Assembly: GCA_004565275.1 (NCBI GenBank)
Contig: SDOX01000001.1
Span: 799,696 to 863,695 of the forward strand
Reading direction: 5' to 3'
DNA from: Nannochloropsis salina CCMP1776
Lineage: Eukaryota; Sar; Eustigmatophyceae; Eustigmatales; Monodopsidaceae
DNA length: 64,000 nucleotides
Part shown: positions 47,574 to 57,749 of the stretch, in pieces
Position numbering within the stretch: the stretch's first letter is position 1
Layout of the letters: each line of letters begins with the position of its first letter
Translations under genes and position numbers: made by a program
Notes under the pieces: model-generated
The model's input: only the letters and a program-made list of their open reading frames with translations
Databases searched by the model: none
What the model was told of the DNA's origin: nothing

Positions 47574-50500
47574 ATGGAGGACCTACAGGTGAGTCCACAC
47601 CCTGCGCGGTGACCCGGGTGGTGTGGTAGAGTCCAGGCCTCTGCACGTGCTAGGGAGTGTCTCTCTGTCGGGCATTGGTTGGGAACCAGGCGACGTACTG
47701 GCCTGCTGGAGTGCATCTGCTCGCCACTTGTCGAGCATGGCGGGCCTCCGCGGAAATAGAGACCCCCCCGTGTCCTTCTGCACGCTCCGCCCGACGTTAC
47801 CGTTTCCCCTCCTCCCTCCCTCCCTCAGGACGTGCTGGAGGACGTCACCTACATGAACGCCATGAGCGACGACTCGCCCAAGCCGACCAAGGCCTGGGTG
47901 ATGCCGAGCGAGGAGTCCTTGCGCGCCTTCGTGGCGAGGGAAGTAGGGGCGGACCCGGCGGCTTTTAGCCTGGAACGTCTTGCAGCCAACTCTCTGGGCT
48001 TCTTCCTCTTCTGCAAATTCTGCAGGGAGGTTGGGGGGGAAAGGGCCAAGGCCCGCTTTTTGGAGGAAGTGGCCCGGTATCGGCGGGCAATTGGGAATTC
48101 CGCGAAGGCGTTGAAGGCTGCCCAGATCCTCCGGCGTTTCCTCCTCCCTCCCTCCCCCGTAGGACTGGGGCAGGCCCTGGAGGAGGGCGGGGCGGTCGAC
48201 GTGTACGAGGGGGACTTGTATCGCGGGAACGACGCGAGCCTGCGCGGAGACGAACTCCTGGCCGCCTATGCGCAGGCATGGAAGGAGGGGGGGCTGCCCG
48301 TGTCCTCCCTCCCGCCCTCCCCCCCCGCCAGGGTCCAGGACGAGGGAGCCTTCAGTCCCAGCTGCGAGGAGGGGCAAGGAGGGGCGGGACAGGTGTCATC
48401 GGTGCCGGCTGGGGCAGGAACCAAGGCGAGGGAAGGAAAGCCTCCAGATCGGAACGGCTTGGAGCAGGAGAAGGGGCATGGTGGCGGTGGTGGTGATGCA
48501 GGGAGGGGGGCGTCGGTCCGGGAGGGAGGGGCACGATGGGCGGGCGGGGGGGAAGGCGATGGAGATAACGCCCTGCACATGGCGGGGACGCTCAAGGAAG
48601 AGACGTGCGCGGCCGTTTGGGGCCGGATCACTCCCTTCCTGAGGGACTTGGGCGTGGGACACGAGGCCCCCGGGGCGAGAGGGGCGGGGGGGGGGGAAGG
48701 GGGAGGGGGGAAGGAGGGGGGGAGGGAGAGGCCTGAGGACAACGTCTCCCTTGGCCTTGAGCTGGAAGATGCGGGAAGGAGGGAAGGAGGGGGCAGGAGG
48801 GAAGGAGGGGGCAGGAGGGGAAGGTCCGGGCGGTAACGGAGTGGTCCGGGAGGGAGAGGACGGGGGAAAGGCCGTGGGGGGAAGAAAAGGAGGGAGGGGA
48901 GGAGGGAGGGGGAGGAGGGAGGGGAGGAGGGAGGGGAGGAGGACGACGCGTCGGGGTCCCGGGGGGGGGACGAATGGGGAAGGGGGTGGCCGGCGGCCTG
49001 TGGGGGCAAGTTCGGGCGGGCGACAGCACCCTTCCGTGTCGCTGTCCCCTTTCCTGTTCGACGAGCTGGAGATGTTGGTTTGGACGTTTTTGAAACGGCA
49101 CTACCAGGACGCTTTCCTCGCATCTCCTCTTTTCCACAAGTACTGTCAGTTCGCCTACATCGCCAAGGTCGGTTGCCCCTTGACCTTCCTCCCTTCCANN
49201 NNNNNNNNNNNNNNNNNNNNNNNNNNNNNNNNNNNNNNNNNNNNNNNNNNNNNNNNNNNNNNNNNNNNNNNNNNNNNNNNNNNNNNNNNNNNNNNNNNCT
49301 CCCTCCCTCCCTCCCTCCCTCCCTCCCTTCAGCAACCAGTCACGGAGCACGACTTCGTCCTCTTCCGGGCCTTGGGCAGGGGGGGCTTCGGCCAAGTCAA
49401 CGGATGCAAGCGCTGTCAGACCGGGAAGCTTTATGCCATGAAGGTCATGAACAAGCGGAGGGTGAAGGCCCATCAATCAGGTGCGGCGTCCGCTTCCTCC
49501 CTCTCTCCTCCCAACGCTTGCCTCTGACGCGCCCGTTCCCTCGCTGAGCGTCCTGAAGACCACGTCGAGGCCTCCGTATTCCCAAGACGTTTGTACGAAC
49601 GAAACACTGTCCGACGCTCCACTTGTCTTCAGACCTCTTGTGCCACGCCTCACTCCTCCCTCCCTCCCTCCGTCCCTTCTCCCTCCCTCCCTCCCTCCCT
49701 CCCCCCCTCCTCCCCCCCCAGAAAAATTGTGTTGGAACGAACGGCGCATCTTGTCTTTGGTCCACTCCCCGTTTGTCGTTTGTCTCAAATACGCCTTCAC
49801 CAGCAAGGAGGATCTTTTCCTCATCTTGGATCTGATGCGAGGCGGCGACCTTGCCTTCCATCTGGATAAGCGTGGGCGGTTCACGATGGACGAGGCCAGG
49901 TGGGGGAGACAGGGCAAGCGAGGGGGACTGCGGGGAATCCTTGAGGATGGGAGGGGAGGAAAGAGGCGACCAGGAAAGTCCCGCTTGGCTCGACCAAGAG
50001 AGCACTGCCGTCAATGACTAGACGTGAATGAGCCCCCCCCCGTCCTCCCTCCCTTCTCAGGTACTTCGCGTCTCGAACGTTGCTGGGACTGGTGCATTTG
50101 CACCAAAACGGCATTGTGTACCGGGACTTGAAGCCGGACAACATCCTCATGGACGAGCAAGGGAAGACGCGGCTCTCCGACCTGGGGCTGGCCTGCAAGG
50201 CGTCGCCAGGCTTGGTCGGTGCCTACGGGACTCGGGGCTACTGGGCACCGGAGATGCTCCTGAAGGACGCCCGTGGGCACCGGATCCGGTACTCGCAGAC
50301 GGTGGACTGGTTCAGCTTTGGCTGCGTGGTGTATGAGATGATCATCGGTGCGTACCTGTTTCCCTTCTAGGAGATTCCCCTCCCTCCCTCCCTTGCCCCC
50401 TCGACTTCTCCGTTTCTCATGCGTCAAGCCAAGCTCTCGTGACGCTGCCCTCCCATTTCTCCTTCCTCCTCTTGCCGTCCATGCCCATCCCGTGCAGGTT

Positions 50501-51301
50501 ATTCTCCGTTTCGGGCGGATTGCATCTACGCGTGGTCGGGATTAAGCAAGAAGGAGAAGCACAAGGCGATTGACCTCGCCGTAGTCGGCATGGAGCCAGA
50601 GTTCGATCGGAGGTAAGGGAGGGAGGAGGGGAGGGAAGGAGGGAGGGAGGGAAGGAGAGCTGGGCGTTGAAAGTGAGATAGGAAGAAGGAGATGGCACGA
50701 GAATCGTTACCAAAAGAGCGAACAGGGACGACCGTGCATGCAGGATGCTCAAGCCTCGAGACAGGGCTCGCGAGAAAACCAGACACCGCCGGGTCAGCGG
50801 GCGGTAGAACGTCACCAAGGGCCTAGTAGGAGGTGTTCTCCTCGCGTATTCCCCCCCCTCACTATCTTACGCTCCTGGCCTTGTGCCCCCTCCAGGTACT
50901 TTGACGAGGACAGCATCGACCTCTGCCGGCGGTTGCTGGAAAAAGATCCCCGGAAGCGCCTGGGGGCCCGCGGTGGGGAAGACGTCATGGCCCATCCCTG
51001 GTTCCGGCGCGGGGGCGCGAGCCATTGGGATACCCACATGGCGGACAGCATGCCCCCACCCTTCCTACCCAACCAAGACATCAACGCGGCGAGTCAATCG
51101 GCGATCGGGAGTTTCAGCGACGAATCCCAGTACCGGAAAATGAAAATGGAAGACGCCGACCACGAAATATATGCCGGGTGGGACTGGGTGAGTCGTTCCT
51201 GTTTCTTCGAGGAAGTGGTGCAATTTTTGAAGGCGGAGGATGTCCAGGGCCCGATCGTCCCCCAGTCGTCCTCCGAGAGTTGTTGTTGCTTGCTTTCCTA
51301 A
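47574..51301 (+). CDS. GRK2-like G protein-coupled receptor kinase with CaaX end
   Basis: Exons: 47574-47588, 47829-(end unresolved), (start unresolved)-49167, 49333-49480, 49722-49899, 50061-50347, 50498-50612 and 50896-51301. The N-terminus MEDLQDVLEDVTYMNAM parallels that of animal GRK2/3, which docks on receptors. The RGS-homology domain begins FSLERLAANSLGFFLFCKFC and ends FLKRHYQDAFLASPLFHKYC; between lies a Gly-rich insertion with at least one intron. The AGC kinase has GRGGFGQV, Lys in YAMKVM, VYRDLKPDNIL and DLG (SDLGLACKA) instead of DFG, a GRK hallmark, then GTRGYWAPEML. After the kinase extension there is no PH domain; the protein ends SSSESCCCLLS, a CaaX box (CLLS) preceded by Cys residues suitable for palmitoylation. 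It presumably phosphorylates activated 7TM receptors at a membrane. The 100-N gap sits in an intron. Confidence 0.88.
49199..49298. other. Assembly gap, 100 N
   Basis: Exactly 100 N, a conventional gap size, in the intron before the kinase domain. The right flank is (CTCC)n, so a microsatellite probably broke the assembly. The true size is unknown. Confidence 0.95.
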
Positions 51302-52360
51302 GGTCTGCCCCCGTGCTGGCCTCAAAGCACTTCGGGACCGTCTGTGACAGGCTTGTTTGGCCCCTCAGCGCTTGGCTTGGGGCCCTGATGGACTCCGCGC
51401 CCGTCCTCGTCTTGGAAAGCCTGGGGACGATCCGAGGGAATGACGCAGGAATGAACGAGCGTTGACCTCTGGAACGACGGAGAGGGGGGAAGGGGAGACA
51501 GTAGGGAATAGTGCATGCAGGGTAAGGAGGCGGTGAGCAGGACACTGTTTGTGAGAAGCTCTCCATGTGGCTCCAATGTGGAAGACGTGGATTTTGCCCC
51601 CGGGCATCTGCCAAACATAATCAAGTATCTGAGACGCCTCGGCCCGGGGGGGGGCTGAAGACCTGTACTCGCTGATTGTGGCAGGAAAGTGGCCAAGGCT
51701 CCCTAGCCCCTGCAGGGGGGCGGTAACACCTTCATTTTAAGGCTACTGCGTGATCCCTCTCGTGAGCTTTTCTCGCCTATTTGCGTGAGAACGCAGCACG
51801 TTCACATACTTGCCCGCAGAAGCCTCTAATTTATCGTGTGACACATGAAGGCGACTAAGTCACAGCACAACGCGAAGAAGAACCCCCCCAAACGAGCCCC
51901 TGACAACCCTGTCCGCACGCTATTTTCGCCCAACAATCACGAAAATATAATGGAAGAAACGCACCACCGACTCTATGAGAACCTATCCAAGAGATGTTTC
52001 GCTTTCACAATATTTCATTTTCTTTCTTCGCATTACTCATGCCAGCCGGGGTCCTGATCTCGTTCTAAGCATCTGAGTTCGTTTCTCGGGCCTCTATCTA
52101 TGAGAAATAAAGACCGCCACCAACTTTCGTTTTCCAAAAGTCGCTCAGTCCCTCCCTCAAGCCACCGACAAAAACATTCCTCCTTCCTTTTCGGACTCCC
52201 CCCTGGCCGTGGAGCCCCTTCCAGCGTCCGTTCTCGCCGTGTGTGTGCATGTTTACAGGGAAGCACATCTATCTTACCTTTACTGCACATAAACTATCCC
52301 AACACGCTGGCCTTGCGTCTCCGTACGCCGTCAGCCCCCTTTCTACCCTCGACTGCCACT
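51302..52360. other. Convergent intergenic region
   Basis: Between the 3' ends of the GRK-like and FtsH-like genes. No domain-bearing ORF is seen; I searched the minus strand here for a missing HExxH protease exon of the FtsH-like gene and found none. Confidence 0.5.
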
Positions 52361-54730
52361 TCAGCCCATCACATTTCCCACCAACCGCTTCCAGCTTTTC
52401 TCGGCTTCCGTGCCTATCTCGAAGGAGGACAGAAAAGGAGGAAATATAATGTGAATAAGAGGGAAAGGGGGCCAAAACCCATGTTAACCAGCCAAGGACG
52501 TCGGCCACGGGCAGGAGAAGACATGCGATTCCACAGCCCACGAGAAGGGAGGATAAAGTACAGAAACTCCTTCTGGTGCCTCCACCTACCTCGACTCCGG
52601 AAGAAATCCTTGACCGCCAAGTCTAAGTCTACCTGACCGACCATGGGGCTGCTCCGACGCACGGCCCGAATCGCTGCCTCGTTCACGAGGCCTGCAAGGT
52701 CCGCCCCGCTCATGCCAGGGGTCAATTGCGCGATTTTGCCCAAATCTGCATCGTGTTCCAGCGGCGTCTTCCGGGTATGCACGCGGAGAATCGCCTCCCG
52801 CCCGCTTCGGTCGGGGAGTTCGACGCGGACGATCCGGTCCAATCGTCCTGGCCTGGAAAGTGCCCGGAGTTCAAGGGACGTTGAGAGGGGGTTTACCCAT
52901 AATATGGCAAGGGGGAAGGTCGTGCCAGGGAAACGAGCATGGAAAGGATTGAATTTTTAGGGGATGGGCCAGGCCTCCCTGTCTTGAAGATTCGTCTCCC
53001 CCATCTCCCTTGCTTCCTCCCTCTGTCCTGCCCTCCCTCGAGCCCTCCCTCCTCACCTGGTCAAGGCGTCGTCCAATATCTCATACCGATTCGTGGCTGC
53101 GATGACGATGACACCACTCTGGTTGCTGTCCAATCCGTCCATGCAAGCCAACAACTGGTTCAACGTTTGCTCCACCTCGTCGTTGGAGCCTCCCAAGCGC
53201 AAAGAGCGTTGTTTCCCCAGCGTATCCAACTCATCCAGGAAGATGATGCACGGCGCTTGCTTCTGAGCCTTTTGGAAGAGGGTTCGAATCCGGGCGGCAC
53301 CTCTAGGAAAGGCAGGAGGGAGGGGGGAAAGGCATGAAAAAAAGGCGGGCGAGGTCGTGCAAGGAAGGCGAGACACCTCCTTGTGATTGCCTCAGTCAAT
53401 GGGTGTGTGGTATATCAGGTTGGTCCGCATTGTGCAGTTGTGACACGCTCAGACAGCAATTGGATTCTATGTATGCTGATCTAATCATTGGCAAAAACAA
53501 GCTATCCTACCCTCTTCCCCCCCCCGACATCCCCTCTGCCCCCCGCGGTCACCTGCCCACAAACATCTCCACAAACTCCGAACCCGCCGAGTACAAGAAC
53601 GGCACGCCCGCCTCGCTTGCCAAGGCCCTTGCCAACAGCGTCTTCCCCGTGCCGGGAGGGCCTGCCAAAAGGATCCCCTTGGGTAATCGCGCGCCCAACT
53701 TTCCGTATTTCTGCGGGGACTTCAACATGTCGACCAACTCTCGCACCTCCCGCTTCGCCCTGTCGATGCCCGCCACGTCATCGAAGGTCAAGGACCTGTC
53801 GATGTTGTTCTCTTCCGCGTTTTTCCCCACAGAACCTGCCATGTCCCCATACATCCGCCGGCCCATCCCCATGCTCAAAAATATCCAGGCGAAGGGCAGC
53901 AAATTCAAGAGCAAGAACACCACCAAACTCTTGCTGCTGGGGCTCCCGGCATAGAAAGGAATGTTGTACTTGTCCAGAAAGAAGAGCAAGGCGGGGTGTG
54001 CCTTGACGGGGCGCGTGAAAGAGGGGGCCCCGTTCATGAGGAAGTCGAAGCGGTCGGGGGCAATCCGCAACCGCGACACCACGCCCGGTCCATGCTCCTT
54101 AACCAGCTTGAGAAAATCCGAATAGGGCACTTCCGCAGGACTCACCCCGCGCCCCGCTCTTCCTGACCCCCGCATCACCGAGGAGAGGAGGACGAAGGCC
54201 AGCATCAGGGCAAAGGAAGCGTGCCAGCCTGTCACTTTGAGAATGGGGCGTCCGTTCACTTTCAACATCATTTTGCTGCGGATGAATGTTCGGAAACGCC
54301 CCATGAATGCCTGGAGTTTCTTAATGAATATCTGGGGCCGCCGTTGCCTGTTGTTGTTCCGCAAACCCTTGTTCTTTTGGCCGGCATTTCCCGAGGACTT
54401 CGAACTGCTATCGTCCTCCCCCGCGGTCGCAGCACGTTGGATGCGGGAAGCACGAGAAGGGAGGGAAGTAAGGGAGGGACGTCGTGTCGTCAAGGAAGGC
54501 CATGATAGTATGGTGTTACCAAACTGTTGGAAGGTGTGTACGCTCGGTCTGGTTGTAAGTGCTACGATGCTTTGGCCCCGACAGGATGGCAGAGATATTT
54601 GAGGCTTTGGAGAGGTGAAAGCACGTGAAGGACCAATGAACAGGAGGAGGGACACAGAGGCGAAGGTCCTGACTGGACATAAGGATGGTATTGATGCCTT
54701 TACTGCAGGCAATGATCTTCTACGTGGCAT
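52361..54730 (-). CDS. FtsH-like plastid AAA protein without M41 protease domain
   Basis: Exons (minus): 54730-53553, 53302-53057, 52852-52590 and probably 52413-52361, giving 579 aa. Leader: a hydrophobic stretch ending [19 protein letters not shown], a signal peptide with Phe at the cleavage site, then a Ser/Arg-rich transit region. Two membrane segments lie near 168-187 and 262-283. The AAA module is FtsH type: [52 protein letters not shown], Walker [32 protein letters not shown] (Arg fingers present) and the lid [18 protein letters not shown]. Where FtsH continues into HEAGH the protein ends: my last exon reads [17 protein letters not shown]-stop. It is thus comparable to protease-dead FtsHi proteins, but shorter. 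The last join is tentative; the unspliced frame ends at 52414. Confidence 0.83.
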
Positions 54731-55359
54731 CCCAGGGCAGTTATGCAGCCGTCTTTTCTCTAGGTTGGGCAGAGGAGTCGCATAGCAGAATTAGATACAA
54801 TCGAGCATGTGCGTCCAAATGATACACACGCTGTTTGACGCTTCATACGTCCATCCCCAATGACCGATGAGCAAAAGTGTGCAACCTGGCGGGCAAGCTC
54901 CTCGTGTGGTCTTTAAGAAGAATCCCCCGGCCCCTCTTTTGCACCTGTTGCACTTGGGTACCACGGTTGGCGTCGCCCTCTGTCCCTGCCAAGACTTCAG
55001 GAGTGAGAGCGTGTGGACCGAAAAGGAGGGGCGCGCCCCGGAGGGGAGGACGGGCACGGTGGGTTTGGAAGACGGCAGGCAGACATGGAGGATGTTTGCG
55101 GTGCCATGCATATAAATAAGGGAAAAGTCGTGGAATGCATTGACCGGGGTGGGTTTTGCGGTAATGTAGATATGGTTTTATACAGGCCAGGAGAGAGACT
55201 TCTGGGCTATTTGTGGACCGGGAGGGAGGTCGCTTGCCCCGCTCGGCGAGCGAAGTCCTCCATGTTCTTCGGCCCGCCCACACTGAACTAAACGACGCTC
55301 AAGCGGCTCACATCCCGCCTCTATCATATCCATTCAAGCTATAGGATACAGAGACAGTT
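54731..55359. other. Divergent intergenic region
   Basis: Promoter space between the FtsH-like gene (minus) and proteasome alpha 2 (plus). A minus ORF of about 145 codons (54843-55283) has no recognisable domain and is not called. Confidence 0.4.
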
Positions 55360-57092
55360 ATGTCGGGGGATTCTGCGTACAGCTTTTCATTGACGACCTT
55401 TTCCCGAACTGGAAAGCTCCTCCAAATCGAGTATGCGCTAAGCGCTGCGCAACAGGGAAAAACTTCCTTAGGCATCCGCGGTACGTTTTCAAAAAAGGCC
55501 TTCGGAGAGAGTGAGCGTGACTGTGCGGAAAAGGAGAGTAAGCATGCGTCCTAGTCCTACTGGCGTATGAAATTTTCATTTGTCTTGCGCGAAGCGCCTC
55601 CAACCGGGGCATGTAAAGCAAGAAGACGGCGTAAACGTTGAAATGCTGTCAAGGACAAACGAAAAACATGATAATTCTTGTGCACGATACCAGAAGTGAC
55701 TTTTCCCCCACGGGCTGTCAACTGGTTGTGCCGTGCCCACTCTGAAGAGGAAGCTCGACGCCGCCACGCAGACATTCCGGGTGGCATCATCTTACCCAGT
55801 GCTTTCTACCTCCCTTTCTTAACTACAGCAACCAACGGCGTCGTCATCGCCACGGAGAAAAAACTTCCTTCCGTCTTGATCGATGAAGCGCACGTGCAGA
55901 AGATAGAACTCATCAATCCTTCCACGGGCTTCGTATTTTCGGGCCTGGGGCCCGACTACCGCGTCCTAGTCCGCAAAAGCCGCAAGGTAGGGAAAAGGGA
56001 GCTCTAGGAAAGAAGCCAGCTGGCATAGGAAGAAAAGGATGCAAGAGAATTGTGATGGGGAAAGAGGGACGATGAGATGTGTGTCTATAAAGTATGTTGC
56101 GGCGTCGTCGCCTGGGAGAAACCCTTCTGAGCCTTCGCGCAATATTTTCCAACACGCGGGTCCTTTTCCCGTACAGCGAGCACAATCTTATTTTTTGCAG
56201 TACCGTGAGCATCAGCCCGTAGGACAACTCGTGCGAGATACTGCCGGGGTCATGCAGGTCTGTCCCTCCCTCCCTGCCTCCCCTCCCTCTGCCCCTCTTC
56301 CATTCTCCCCTGCTGCCCTCCACATCGGTTCCCTCACCCTCTCCCCTCTTGTTCCTCCTTGCCATTTTACCCATTTCCAACAGGAATTCACGCAGTCGGG
56401 AGGGGTGCGTCCCTTCGGACTTTCCCTATTGGTGGCCGGCTACGACGACAATGGACCGCAGCTCTTTCAGGTAGGGAGGGAGGGAGGGCTGGAGCCGTCC
56501 GATTGATTTCCCGCCCTTTTTGCGGGGGACGTTTTTTGGCGTCGCGTCTCTTATTCTTCCCTTCTTGTCGTTTTCTCGTCTCCCCCGTCGCCGCCAGGTC
56601 GACCCCTCGGGCGCGTACTTTGGCTGGCAAGCCACAGCGATAGGGAAGAACCACGTGAACGCGAAGAACTTCTTGGAAAAGCGTTACAACGAGGAGATGG
56701 AGCTGGACGACGCGGTCCACACGGCCCTCTTGACTTTGAGAGAGGGCTTCGAAGGGTCAGTGCCGAGCCCGTCCTTGTCCCTCTCCCTCCCTTCCCCCAA
56801 ACCCCGCCATGCCCTCCCTCCATCCCTCCCTCTATCGATTCCACGCTAGCATTTATGTCCCGGCCCATGGGATCCGAAAGACCCCGGATGCCCCTTGTCT
56901 CTGGCCCCTTCCCTCCCTCTTCTCCTCCCCTCACCCCTCCCTCCCTCCCTCCCTCGCTCCCTTCCTCCCTTCCCCTGGCCTGTCAGGGAGATGAATGAAA
57001 GCAACATCGAGATCGGGATCATTGGGGCGGACAGAAAGTTCCGCATTCTGACGCCAGCGGAGGTGAAGGACTACTTGGACGAGGCGAACTAG
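55360..57092 (+). CDS. 20S proteasome subunit alpha type-2
   Basis: Six exons: 55360-55480, 55829-55986, 56201-56257, 56384-56470, 56598-56755 and 56987-57092, giving 228 aa (human PSMA2 is 234). It forms part of the outer alpha ring of the 20S core, gating substrate entry. The start [20 protein letters not shown] is diagnostic: the alpha-subunit signature [20 protein letters not shown] with the G-K-L-x-Q-x-E-Y-A core. Later motifs are [52 protein letters not shown] and the end [10 protein letters not shown]. Family-typical PSMA2 residues (..[13 protein letters not shown]..) separate it from other alpha types. All joins are in frame with GT-AG ends; several introns carry (GGGA)n/(TCCC)n ends. 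Confidence 0.97.
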
Positions 57093-57749
57093 AGGGAGAA
57101 GGAGGAGGGAAAGGCAGGGGGGAGATATCGGGTGGAGGGGATCGTGTGGAAAGGAAGGCTTGGCAAGCTAAAGAACGAAGAACAGGGACAGAATCGAGCC
57201 CATGAAAGCGCCAATGCGTCCCGTATGCCCCGTCCACTCGAGACTCAAGGCTCTTGTGCCCCCAGTCGACAGGGTAATCTTTTTGGCCAAGTGTAGACAA
57301 GTACTTTAATTGCTCCCTCCCCCTCTTTCCCGCCCTTCCCGGACGCCGCCTCCCCCCCTTCAACCATGCCCGTGGTGCCCTTTGCCTGCGGCGGATTCCG
57401 TCAGTCTGCCCCCCCCTAGAACCAACAAATCTCTGACCCGTCTACCTCAAAACAATCGCGACTTGACGCTGCCGAGCGCGAAGACCGGGACCCACCCCAC
57501 AGGGACGCGGAGGCAAGCCTTCCAGCCTCTCTGTCTCGCTCCCCTAGGTCCGATGCCTCCATGTGCTCCCCCCCTCTGCTGCTCTTGCTTTCAAGGCTTT
57601 GCATGCACCATCATGCTCCCGCAGCATACCTGCCGGCCTTTGACTCGCGCCAATCGACCCCTTCCCCCCCCCCCTTCTATTTCCTTTCACCGTCTCTCTT
57701 CCTGTTTTTTTATCTCAGGCCCTGCCTGGTTCTCGCCCGCCTCTCAAAT
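57093..57749. other. Convergent intergenic region
   Basis: Between the 3' ends of PSMA2 and the low-complexity hypothetical gene. C/T-rich in parts. No ORF or RNA is supported. Confidence 0.45.

Noticed and set aside
53281-53302. GGTTCGAATCCGGGC as a tRNA T-arm
   Set aside because: It lies within a conserved exon of the FtsH-like gene (coding ..GAARIRTLF on the minus strand).
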